Both the position numbers and the translations under genes were made by a program. Below, one piece after another: positions 46,870-56,459 of a stretch of DNA of 64,000 bases. This DNA comes from Epiperipatus broadwayi. Taxonomy: Eukaryota; Onychophora; Udeonychophora; Euonychophora; Peripatidae. The first letter of the stretch is position 1; each line of letters starts with the position of its first letter. Where the stretch lies: positions 1,162,001 to 1,226,000 of the forward strand of contig JAQFVV010000043.1 of assembly GCA_028023455.1 (NCBI GenBank), given 5' to 3'. Below the pieces are notes generated by a model that made no database searches, had not been told where the DNA came from, and saw only the letters and a list, made by a program, of their open reading frames with translations.

Positions 46870-47600
46870 TCACAAGGCAAAACTCTCAAATCTTTTCAGA
46901 TGATGATGTGATTTTACTTTGCCAATCTAGTTTTTGATTGGTTACTTATTTGGTTACATGATAATGAACTCAAAATATAAAAGTTTATGGAAAATCTCAT
47001 AAATGTGATGAAATTTTTAAAAGTTCATAAAAAAAACCATATGCATAAAAAAAGCATGCACTCATTATTTTATCATGTAAATGTAAGTAACTATCATAAA
47101 CATAATCAAATTTTGGAAAAAATTTACAAACCCTCACATCAAAAATTAGGATTTATTTAATATAATTTTCTTATTTGTATTGGGAGCACTAACTCACTTT
47201 TGAATTACTTACTGTAAGTTTGAGGAATCAGTGGATATTAGATAGTAATGGCTATTTGTCTTAGCAATGACAAATATTGGATTTACAAATACATATTCTG
47301 AAGATACCTTTATTGTTTTTATTTTTATCATCTATTGATCAAATGGTTTTGGAATATAATAAGAGTAATGGATTGCTGTTTTTAATGCAGGTGTTGAGTG
47401 TAATCTGAGAAAGTAGTGAAATGTTCTATTTTAATAAATTTATCCTTTGATAAAAAATCAAAAGTGCCTATAAATATGAAACTTAAATTTCTAAAATGTA
47501 ATTTGTAACTTGGAGTGATGTCTAGAATTTCAAATCTTAAGATGAGTGAATATTTCAAGTTATTAATATTGAAAAGCTGATCTTTAGTTGAATATGGTTA
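46870..47600. other. HYDIN intron, unassigned
   Basis: GGCAAAACTCTC at 46,880 resembles an F1 terminus. A minus-strand frame at 47,395-47,605 is open for about 70 codons but matches nothing I know. Confidence 0.4.
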
Positions 47601-47607
47601 TTGCAAA

Positions 47608-47712
47608 AGCGTTGTTAGCCCAGAGGTCATCACAACTGCCTTGCAAGCAAGTAGTTGGTTGCAGACGGTTGTGGGTCCACTTCCTGGCCGATGCTATGAT
47701 ATAGGAAAAAAA
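47608..47712 (+). mobile_element. SINE1, longer-arm variant
   Basis: Matches 24,351-24,460, including the extra segment before box B; box B is mutated (GGTCCACTTC). Confidence 0.75.
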
Positions 47713-47983
47713 CATGTATAATAATAATGTGAAAGGCTGAAACATTTGACAGATGCACCTTAAAAATGCTTATATGACAGCCAATAAGATGTAATAATCA
47801 CTGCACAGGGTACTCTCAATTCAAAACACAAGGCAGAGATTTTACAAGAAAAAGATGGTCCCACCTTCTTCTCTACTTAAATTTATATATAAATAAGCCA
47901 GAATCAAGCATTTTGAACTAAGAGCATGAAGCTTTAAACACCTTCACATTTAATTCACTAAATATTATATATAACTAAACAAT

Positions 47984-48171
47984 GCAATATATATTAAGGC
48001 TACAACCTTAAAATTATGCATCTGAAAAAACGACAGTAGGGTCCTCTGCAAATCTTTAACACAAGATTTATTTAAAAGACAAGAGCAGCCTTGTGTTAAA
48101 GATTTGCAGAGGTCCTTACTGTCGTTTTTTCAGGCACATAATTTTAAGGTTGTAGCCTTAATATATATTGC
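47984..48171. repeat. Palindrome without a ribozyme core
   Basis: GCAATATATATTAAGGCTAC mirrored at 48,155; interior CGACAGTAGGGTCCTCTGC mirrored by GCAGAGGTCCTTACTGTCG. No stem II/GAAAC. Confidence 0.85.
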
Positions 48172-48926
48172 TTTGTGTAATGGGTATGCACTTTATAAAT
48201 ATAATTATTATAAATAAACAATGTGAAATCATTCGATTTACTAGGAAATAATTTTCAAATCTAATGAAATGATTGTAACAAATGTAAATATATTAATTTA
48301 TTAAGCACAAGCAGATATATAAGTTAATCTAATCTCTCCATTGATAAAAATAAATGGCCAGAAATAATTTGTGAATTTAGCGGAACCTGTCATTTAATAT
48401 TTTTGGAAAGGAATAGAAACAATTTATGCTCTTATTACAGATAGTGAATAAAAACTAGACAAATTTATTTCATCATTTATTTAGTGTTTTTAATTTTTTA
48501 AAAGTAATATATATATATAATTCTTAAGCAAAATAATAAGCATTTGAGTAACTTATTTCAACATATAACTCAGGACATTGGACAAATGAAAACAACTCCC
48601 ATGATGCACTTTGATTTTAAAAATTTTCATCAAACGGCCAACACATTCTGGTGGCATTCACCATTGTTTTTTTTTTTATCTAATGAACATTAGTCGATTC
48701 AAAGTGCATATGTCGTTCTCAGAAGCATGTATATACATTAGCATCATTATACGATCTCATATTAAATATTAGTTATATATTTTTAAGATTTGAAATTATT
48801 AATATTTTCTTAACTCAGACGTACACTTTAATTTGAATCAATATAATAAAAGTATGTAAAATTATAAACATGGATTAGTATTGGTAATAAATATTAATCG
48901 AACAAAAATAATTATTAATAAGTGTA

Positions 48927-49485
48927 AGCAATGCACTATGGCATCTTTTTTTTAGAGTCAGGAATCTCTTAGCCATTATGCCCAGAAAGACCTGTTAGCT
49001 ATCTTACCTTACCTTTCCATTCCCCTTCTTAATTTTTCCCATATTCTTCTCTATCCTGCTCCATCCCATTTCCACAACATAATCTTTGTCAACTCCCTAG
49101 TCTTTATATCTAACCCCCCCTTATCTTTTTCCAAACCCAGCATAAAAACCAAGAACCCATTTTCTGTATAATCACTTTTTTATATTTAGCCTTCCGTAAC
49201 TTCATTATTTGTATCCTTTCTGCTTTCGAGCATTTACATTCAATTAACAGATGCCTAATATTTTCTATGTTTTCCTTATACAACTTGCAGACTAAATCAC
49301 CTACATTTCTTCATTTAAGTGTATTTTTCCTTGTTGCTAATGATCTTGTTCGAGCCTAAACTACTTTCCTTGCTATTATCATAAATTAAATCACATCCAA
49401 TATTCTATTTACTTTTATATATATATAAACTCTTTTTACTCTCCATACTAGTTGTCCATCTCTCCAACTCCCTATTTTTTTTATT
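48927..49485 (-). pseudogene. I-like LINE 3' part, minus strand
   Basis: Inverted relative to the 49.9-kb copy, with the F1 element at 49.5 kb between them. Encodes remnants of ATRKNTLK and the Cys-His block followed by the 3' tail. Stops throughout. Confidence 0.7.
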
Positions 49486-49495
49486 AATGCATATA

Positions 49496-49866
49496 TTCAT
49501 TCGGTATCAAACTTTCCATACAATAGTGCGACCAATACAAGCCTTTGTAATTAATGGATGCATAAAATTGCTATCTGGTGCCTACTCATCCAACATCGCC
49601 AGACTAGTTTTTAGCTTGTGCATTTCATTAATGAGGAGCCTTGGATTTGAGCTGAGTTCAGATCTATATGACTATACAAGTAAATGAGTTTGGGTTAGAA
49701 ACATTATGATGTTTTCATCTTGGGACCCTAGCTTTATGGTTAATCAAATATGTAAAAGATGGCTATTGGAGGGTAGCATTTGATCCTAAGATCTAGGTGC
49801 AGTGCTCTCAAATCCAAGGCTCCTCACTGATGAAAGCCACAAGCAGAAACTACTGTATGGAGAGTT
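49496..49866. mobile_element. F1 foldback, copy 11, truncated at a LINE junction
   Basis: Right arm retains CUGAUGA (near 49,828) but then jumps into the I-like LINE at 49,866. It separates two oppositely oriented LINE copies. Confidence 0.8.
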
Positions 49867-50321
49867 AACATATGGTAATGATGCATTATATGTTAGTAAA
49901 GAGGTATTAAATTACTTAGAAAAAGTTCAAAGGGAAGTAGGAAGACATGCATTGGATGCAGATGTATGGACAGCAAAAGAGGCAATTCAATGAGAAATGG
50001 GATGGTCAAGTTTTCATATGAGAGATGCAAAAAGTAAAATGAAAATGTTTGGCAGATTGCAGTTTATGGATAATAAAAGAATAACTAAATAGTATTTAAT
50101 TGGGTTATGAGTAAAAGGCAGGTAATAAGATGGGTGAGAAAGGTAATGTGGTATGCAAAAGATTTGGATAAAGAATTTATATCAGTATTGTTGTACAAAA
50201 GATGGGATGATTGTGTTAAGAGGATTGTTGAGTGTTGTAGTAGTAAGGAATGGGATAAAAGAATAGATTTATTAATAAAGAATATGGAGTTAGAGAGATG
50301 GAGAAATAGTATGGAGAGTAA

Positions 50322-50418
<97 letters not shown>

Positions 50419-50890
50419 CAGAATATTAGGTGTGAGTTAATATACGATAATAGTAAGGAAAGTAGTTTATTATTTAAGGCTCGAATGGGATCTTTAGCTA
50501 CAAGAGAATATACATGTAAATGGGAAAAAATGGGTGATTTATTTTGTAAATTATGTAAGGAAGGAATAGAAAATATTAGGCATTTGTTAAGTGAATGTAA
50601 ATGCTTGAAAACAGAAAGGGTACATATAATAAAGTTATGGAAGAATAAATATGAAAAAAGTGATTATACAGAAAGTGAATTATTGGTTTTTATGCTGGGT
50701 TTGGGAAAAGATAAAGGGAATTTGGATATAAAAATTCTAGAGTTGACAAAGATTATGTTGTGGAAATGGGATGGAGCAGAATATGGGAAAATTTAGAGTG
50801 GGGAATGGAAAATAAAGTGGCTAACAGTTTATCTGGGCATAATTGCTGAGATATTCTTGACTTCGTTTAAGGAGAAGCCACAATACATCA
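49866..50890 (+). pseudogene. I-like LINE with (AT)n expansion
   Basis: Encodes YVSKEVLNYLEKVQREVGRH, then WVRKVMWYAKDLDKEFISVL, then the Cys-His block FCKLCKEGIENIRHLLSECK. A pure (AT)n tract at 50,330-50,410 replaces the short AAATATATATAG of other copies and breaks the frame. It joins the neighbouring F1 element at 49,866 without spacer. Confidence 0.75.
50330..50410. repeat. (AT)n microsatellite inside a LINE
   Basis: About 80 bp of pure AT repeat at the place where sister LINE copies have only AAATATATATAG. Confidence 0.95.
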
Positions 50891-50935
50891 TATCACATCA
50901 CTCTTATTAACAGCCTATGTAAACATATGAAGTGG

Positions 50936-51228
50936 TAATTATGTTAAACATAATTATTAGTACTTTATTATCATTAGTTTATGTAAACAATAGGAGTAAA
51001 TCACCCTCCCCCAGGCTATTACTTAAAACACTCTAAATGTTGAACAAAGGAATCAAGAATAGAATGAATCCACCTATTCTTGGTATCTCTGATGTTTATA
51101 AGCATACCTCTGGTCAATATTGTTGGTAATTAAGAATGAAATTTAAAGTGCTTTTAACTCAGAGCCTGGGGGAGGGTGATTTATTCCCTTTGTTTACATA
51201 TATATTGAACTATGTTTAATTTATACCA
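50936..51228. repeat. Palindrome next to HYDIN exon A
   Basis: ATCACCCTCCCCCAGGC mirrored by GCCTGGGGGAGGGTGAT, with outer GTTTATGTAAACAA / TTTGTTTACATA. A fragment of the family is at about 35,570-35,610. Confidence 0.8.
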
Positions 51229-51298
51229 TCATTAGTTTAACAAATTATATAAATAACTTTTTCCAAATACTGTAATTTAATAAAAACCAATTACTTAC

Positions 51299-51415
51299 TA
51301 ATGGTGGATTCAGAGAACCTTTGATTTGAAGTTGGATTACAGACTGCTGTTCTCCCATCTTGTGAACTTTTATTGTTATAGGAATTTTCAGATTACTGAA
51401 TGGGTGGATTATATT
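51299..51415 (-). CDS. HYDIN: HYDIN-like exon A (most upstream exon found)
   Basis: Seen: a 39-codon stretch open in only one frame, preceded by a pyrimidine-rich tract ending in TTTTAG and followed by a GTAAGT donor; phase 0 at both ends. The peptide includes HPFSNLKIPITIKVHKMG and ends LQIKGSLNPPL. This is the last beta-strands of one ASH/MSP domain running into the linker before the next, as in HYDIN (hydrocephalus-inducing protein). HYDIN is a giant, repeated-ASH protein of the central-pair projection in motile cilia and flagella. Of the six exons this one resembles HYDIN least specifically, and its place in the gene is inferred from strand and order. No exon was recognised upstream, so the gene starts outside the recognised part. 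Confidence 0.6.
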
Positions 51416-51529
51416 CTAAAAATGAATAAATAAACATTAAGTTAGTACCATTTTAGTATGCATTCTGGGACTGTTTATAACATATGGTGGAACCACCAAT
51501 AGGAATATAGAATCAGTTAAAGTTAAAAA

Positions 51530-52870
51530 TGGAGTGGCACTATGGCACCTATTTTGTTTTGTTGTATTTGAGTGAAATGGAGAGAGCAATAGAAAGACTA
51601 GGAAGAGGGATAGAGATACTGTTATTAGGTGACAAGAGAATATATACTTTGTCAGATCTTTTTTTGCAGATGATGTCTTTTTGAGTGCAGAAAGAAGAGA
51701 AGATGTGGAAGTTATGCTGAGGACATGTGCAAGGTTGGGTAAAAATATGGGGGTTAAATTTAGTGAAGAAAAATCAAATATAATGATGGTTACTACTAGG
51801 GAAAGAGAAGATAAAGAATTTTTATTGGGAGATATAAAGTTAAGTGTAGTGAATAGATATAGTTATTTGGGAATTATCTTGAGTAATCAAAATGATTGCT
51901 TGGATGAGTGAGAGAAAAATTGATAAATGATGCAAAGAAAAGTAAAGAAATTAACAATGTTCTCATATAATAAATGTGATATAGCTAGAATTGTATGGAA
52001 GGGAGTGGCAGTAGCAGGGTTAACATATAGCAATGATGTGTTATGTGTTAGTAAAGGGGCATTAGATTACTTAGTACAAAGGGAAGTAGGAAAACATGCA
52101 TTAGATGCAGGTAGGTGGACAGCAAAGGAGGCAATTTAAGGAGAAATAGGATTGTCAGGTTTTTATATGAGAGATGCCAAAAGCAAAATGAAAATGTTCA
52201 AGTAAATTGCAGTTTATAAATAATAAAATAATAGCCAAAAAGTAATGCAGTATGCAGAAGATTTGGATAAAGAATTTATATCAGTATACTTGTACAAGAG
52301 AGGGTATGATTGTGTTAGGAGGAGTTGGAGAGATGGAGAACTAGTATTGAGAGTAAAAACGAGTTTAAATATATATAGAAGTAAATGGAACATTGTGTGT
52401 GAGTTAATTTAGGATAATAGCAAGAAAAGTAGTTTACTGTTTAAGGCTCAAACAGGATCTTTAGCAACAAGGGAATATACATGTAAATTGAAAAATATGG
52501 GTAATTTACTCTGAAAGTTGTGTAAGGAAGGCATAGAAAATATTAGGCATCTGTTAATTCAATGTAAATGCTTGAAAGCAGAAAGGGTACAACTAATAAA
52601 GTTATGGAAGACTAAATATAAACAAAGTTATTATACAGAAAGTGGGTTATTGGTTTTTATGTTAGGTTTGGGAACAGATAAGGGGGGTTTCAGATATAAA
52701 GGCCATGAAGTTGAAAAAGATTATGTTGTGGAAATGGGATGGAGCAGATTATGGGGAAACTTAGGGTGGGAAATGGAAAGGAAAGATAAAGTGGCTAACA
52801 GATTTCTCTGGGCATAGTTGCTAAGATATTCCTGACTCTGTATAAGAGAAGTCACAGTGCATCACATCAC
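51530..52870 (+). pseudogene. I-like LINE, best RT copy
   Basis: Open pieces encode LFFADDVFLSAERREDVEVM (RT motif with FADD), VKFSEEKSNIMMV, NRYSYLGIIL, WKGVAVAGLTYSNDVL, KHALDAGRWTAKEAI and CKEGIENIRHLLIQC. It ends in the family 3' tail with CACATCACATTAC. Frameshifts separate the pieces. It starts only about 115 bp upstream of HYDIN exon A, on the opposite strand. Confidence 0.8.
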
Positions 52871-53616
52871 ATTACTAAGCAATAAATGTAACATAATAAA
52901 TATGTGGAATGACATACATGAAAATTTTATATTTAAATACATATAATATTAACTGTGACATCATGCATAACATAAAATATGTGAGTAAAATATGTACATT
53001 AAATTAATGTAATCATCAGAAAAACAACTCCAGATCTTTGCAAATAAATATGTGATAATTTTAGATTTTATCTTGCAGTTAATTGAACAATGAAATTAAC
53101 AATAAATAAATAAATGGGAGATTTATAACCTTATAACCAGTATTTGCTATCACCAATTAACAATAATTAAGTAATTGGGGAGATTTATAACTTTATGACC
53201 GATATGCTTTGTAAATATTTGTTCATGCTTTTTTTAATTTCATGCTTTATTTTTTTTACTGGGTTATACACATATATTTTTTCTCATATGAACTTCATAT
53301 AACCACTTATTTTTATGAGCGGTTTTTAATTTATGAGGCATTCTAGGAAAACTAATTGAACTTGCTATCTAAGATAAAGGGTATATTGACAAAATAAATT
53401 AAAAATTGTGCATTTACAAAATAATTAGCAGGTGATTGATAGTGAATAAAAGCTTTACTTATTTGTTGCTAAGAGATGTGATTCAATTTGAAAGCTGATC
53501 TGTTATTTTTATATTCAATTGAAAATTTGATGTTGTGGTTGCCTTGGTGATGTTGAATTAACATATTGTTATTAGATATGGATGTGCATATAATATTTAA
53601 TATATTGATAGTATTT
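52871..53616. other. No gene recognised
   Basis: A+T-rich spacer with a diverged local duplication (GGGAGATTTATAACCTTAT at 53,115, again at 53,180). Confidence 0.5.
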
Positions 53617-53735
53617 TTCTCCTCTCTTCTTTAGGTGTTACATACTCGTCTGACCAGAGGCAATACTATGGGAATCGAACCTGGACCCTTAGATTTTTTG
53701 AATATTGAATTTTAAGGTACCCCTCCAACCAACTT
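53617..53735 (-). mobile_element. SINE2, left arm of a tight inverted pair
   Basis: Minus copy with box B GGTTCGATTCCC and CACCUAAAGAAGAGAGGAG (the ribozyme CUGAAGA changed to CUAAAGA). It abuts the next copy head to head. Confidence 0.75.
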
Positions 53736-53862
53736 AGCACAATACCTTAAAATTCAATATTCAATAATCTAAGGATCCAGGTTTGATTCCCATGCTAATA
53801 CTGCACACCTGAAGAAGAGAGGAGAATACCTCTTGAAACACTGTGAATATACTAACCTGGTA
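53736..53862 (+). mobile_element. SINE2, right arm of a tight inverted pair
   Basis: Lacks box A; starts at the ACCTTAAAATTCAATATTC arm, has box B-like GGTTTGATTCC, and an intact CUGAAGA ... GAAAC core at 53,809-53,839. Confidence 0.75.
53800..53856 (+). ncRNA. Hammerhead-like core in SINE2
   Basis: CUGAAGA (53,809-53,815) is followed by stem II AGAGG / CCUCU with loop AGAAUA, then GAAAC (53,835-53,839). CAC before the core can pair with GUG after it. The cleavage triplet is unclear, so this may be an inactive relative. Confidence 0.5.
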
Positions 53863-54091
53863 GTATTTTTTACTTCATTTAAATACACTATAAAGCACTT
53901 ACATATAATTACAATGATAAATTAAAACCTGGAATGTTTACTCTCAACATAGCTAAATTTAATAGATATACCAAATCTCAGGTGAACAAAAAATAATATA
54001 TCAAAATATAAAGTTAATAAAAACAGTAAAAGGAGTAAATATTGTATATGCTACTTAAAAAATTGCATAAGTGATGGAGATACCTGCGATT

Positions 54092-54145
54092 ATGATTTTT
54101 AGGAATTTATATATATATATATATATAATCATTTTCAACCATTAT

Positions 54146-54149
<4 letters not shown>
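54092..54149. repeat. 58-bp target-site duplication, left
   Basis: Starts ATGATTTTTAGG, contains an (AT)n core and ends CCATTATTGAT. It matches 58,831-58,888 in length and sequence. The duplicated DNA is the end of an RTE tail plus its flank, which shows the target. Confidence 0.9.
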
Positions 54150-54184
<35 letters not shown>

Positions 54185-54235
54185 AAACCATAAAACAATA
54201 CAGTACTAGATTAAATTCAAAATTTTACCAAAATC

Positions 54236-54284
54236 CTTACACAACCATGGTTTCATCTACTACAAATAGACCTTCTCAAGTGAA
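54236..54284 (-). ncRNA. Diverged hammerhead-like motif, minus PLE copy
   Basis: Inverted twin of the motif at 58,668-58,716 with the same UUGAGA and GAAAC blocks. It lies just downstream of the GIY-YIG stop codon. Confidence 0.45.
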
Positions 54285-54338
54285 AATCAACCTAAAGGAA
54301 AACATATATATATACAAACAAACAAACCTTCCCATAAT

Positions 54339-56397
54339 TCATTTCAAACTCCACCTTCCCTTAATATCAAAAGAAGTCTTCATAAGATTGATAGCCTCAG
54401 AATCAAGGAGTTTTATCATCAAAGTCTCCTTTATTCTTCTTTTTAACTCATTCTTTTCATAAAAAATAACCGAAGCATTGTCAAACAATATTCTATGACC
54501 TGTATTCAATTCATGAATATATAAAGCTGAGTTAAGATACCTATGTTTAACTCTACTTATATGAACCTTAACCCTTTCCTTAAGACTAAATTTACTCTGG
54601 CCTACATAAAATTTACCACAACTACATGGAATTTTATAAACAATACCAGGAATAGACCTACTATCAATAGACTGCTTTGAACCATTAAGTAATGAATTCA
54701 AATCAGAACCTTTCCTCCATGCAACCTTCTTTCCACCTAACAAATGACTATTCCTATAAACCAAATTATAAATTGATGCTTTAAATGGTAAAGACATATA
54801 ATCATCATCCTTACCAACAAAATTCTTATCATCCAAATCACGACTATAAACATTATTATTAAATACCACTTTTTTAATAAAATCATGACTATAACCCAAT
54901 TCTACATATTCAGCAGCAAATTGACTTTTTTGAATATCAGCATCATTATTAAAATTATTAAGCCTTCTATTCCGACAACAAAAATTCAACAAAGACATTT
55001 TTTTATGTATAAAAGGCTGATAACTATCAGGCCTAATCATATTTCTCAAATTTTTTAGGTTTTATAAAATGACTACAAAACAAAACATCATTAACCTTCT
55101 CAACATTTAAATCTAAAAACTTTAATTTTACAAAATCAAAACCACCCCCTCAATTGTAAACTTAATATTAGAATCAAAACCATTCAATCCACATAAAAAC
55201 TCTTCTAATTTCTCTTTCTGAATAACAAACAAACAATCATCAACATACCTAACAAATAATTTAATAGAACCTGAAAACATATTAATAATACTACACTCCA
55301 AATAATCAATATAGACAGCACACATCAATGGAGAAATGACATAACCAATAACCCAACCTTCTCTAATCTTATAAAACACATCATTAGACATAAAATACAT
55401 TGAATCCTCTAACAGCAAAAGCAAATCATGAAAAACCTTAATCTTATCTGCAGAAAAACATTCTAATTTTTTTAAAATTGAAAGAAAAACATCAATACTT
55501 TTTAATCTATTAACCGATTGGTACATATTTTCAATGTCTAAACTACCAAAAACACAATCATCATCCAAAACAAAACCATTTATTTTCTTAAAAGCTTCAA
55601 AGGAAGAAGAAACACAAAATTGACCCAGTTTTATGTAATCCTTAAAATATCTTATAATAAATTTTGATATTTTATCAACAATTCCTCCTGTAAAATCAAA
55701 AATACATCTCAAAGGAAAATTATCTTTATGAGACTTCAAATTAAAGAAAACCTTTGGAGCCACAAAATCACTAGGGTAACAATTTAAATAAGTAGCTCTA
55801 TCAAAAATCTTTTTATTTTCCATAACTTTCATAATCTTAATTAATTTAGATTTTATTTTTTTACCAGGATCAGAATCTAAAATAGCATATTTTCCATTAT
55901 TTAATTCTAAAGAAACTTTACTTTTAAAATCAATATTATTTAACAATACAAACCGGCCACCTTTATCTTCTTTTAATAATATAACATCATTGGCTTTCAA
56001 TCTTTTTTTAACAAAACTAATAACCTTAGGGGCAAAAACAAATTTTTCTCTTTTAAGTAATTGACTATTCAAAATAACCTGTAAAGACATTTTATTTTCA
56101 TCAGAAATATTACTACTACTTTCAATTGCAGAAACAAAATCAAAAATTAAACTTCTATTAGCAAATGGAACAAAGCCAGGACCCTTAGCTAAAATAGCCA
56201 AATCAGATGCATTCAAAATATAATTTGACAAATTTAAAACAGATGAAGCATCAGGCCTATTATTATAAGACCCAAATCTAAACTCTTTTCCTTTCACAAA
56301 ACTTTTATTTTCAGCCTTTCCAATCAACCATTTAAATTTCTTGAAATACTTATTATTATAAGTGATTTCACACTTACTCCTAAACCACTTTTATTTT
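54339..56397 (-). pseudogene. Penelope-like RT + GIY-YIG protein, minus copy, 5'-truncated, one frameshift
   Basis: Seen: inverted twin of the plus copy. It keeps the frame through RT and YVDD (55,128-56,327). A run of five G (six in the twin) at about 55,142-55,147 then shifts the frame. The remaining GIY-YIG part is open at 54,339-55,049. It lacks about the first 35 codons of the plus copy, where sequence switches at the inversion junction near 56,395. Another visible difference is Asn for Lys in the YKNRPD block. The different single lesions in the two copies mean neither alone encodes the full product. Confidence 0.88.
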
Positions 56398-56459
56398 CTA
56401 ATTGTGATTTTATTCTAAATTTTAAAAGATTTATTCTTAAACAATTTATTATACAGATT

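Noticed and set aside
47205-47290. Exon-like minus-strand segment (FVNPIFVIAKTNSHYYL) with AG and GTAAGT borders
   Set aside because: Its phase does not fit HYDIN exons A or B, the polypyrimidine tract is weak and the peptide does not resemble an ASH domain.
47395-47605. About 70-codon open minus-strand frame
   Set aside because: No recognisable motif, A+T-rich amino-acid bias and no splice logic with neighbours.
47984-48171. Hammerhead in this palindrome (CTGAAAAAACGACAG)
   Set aside because: No stem II between the partial core and the A-run.
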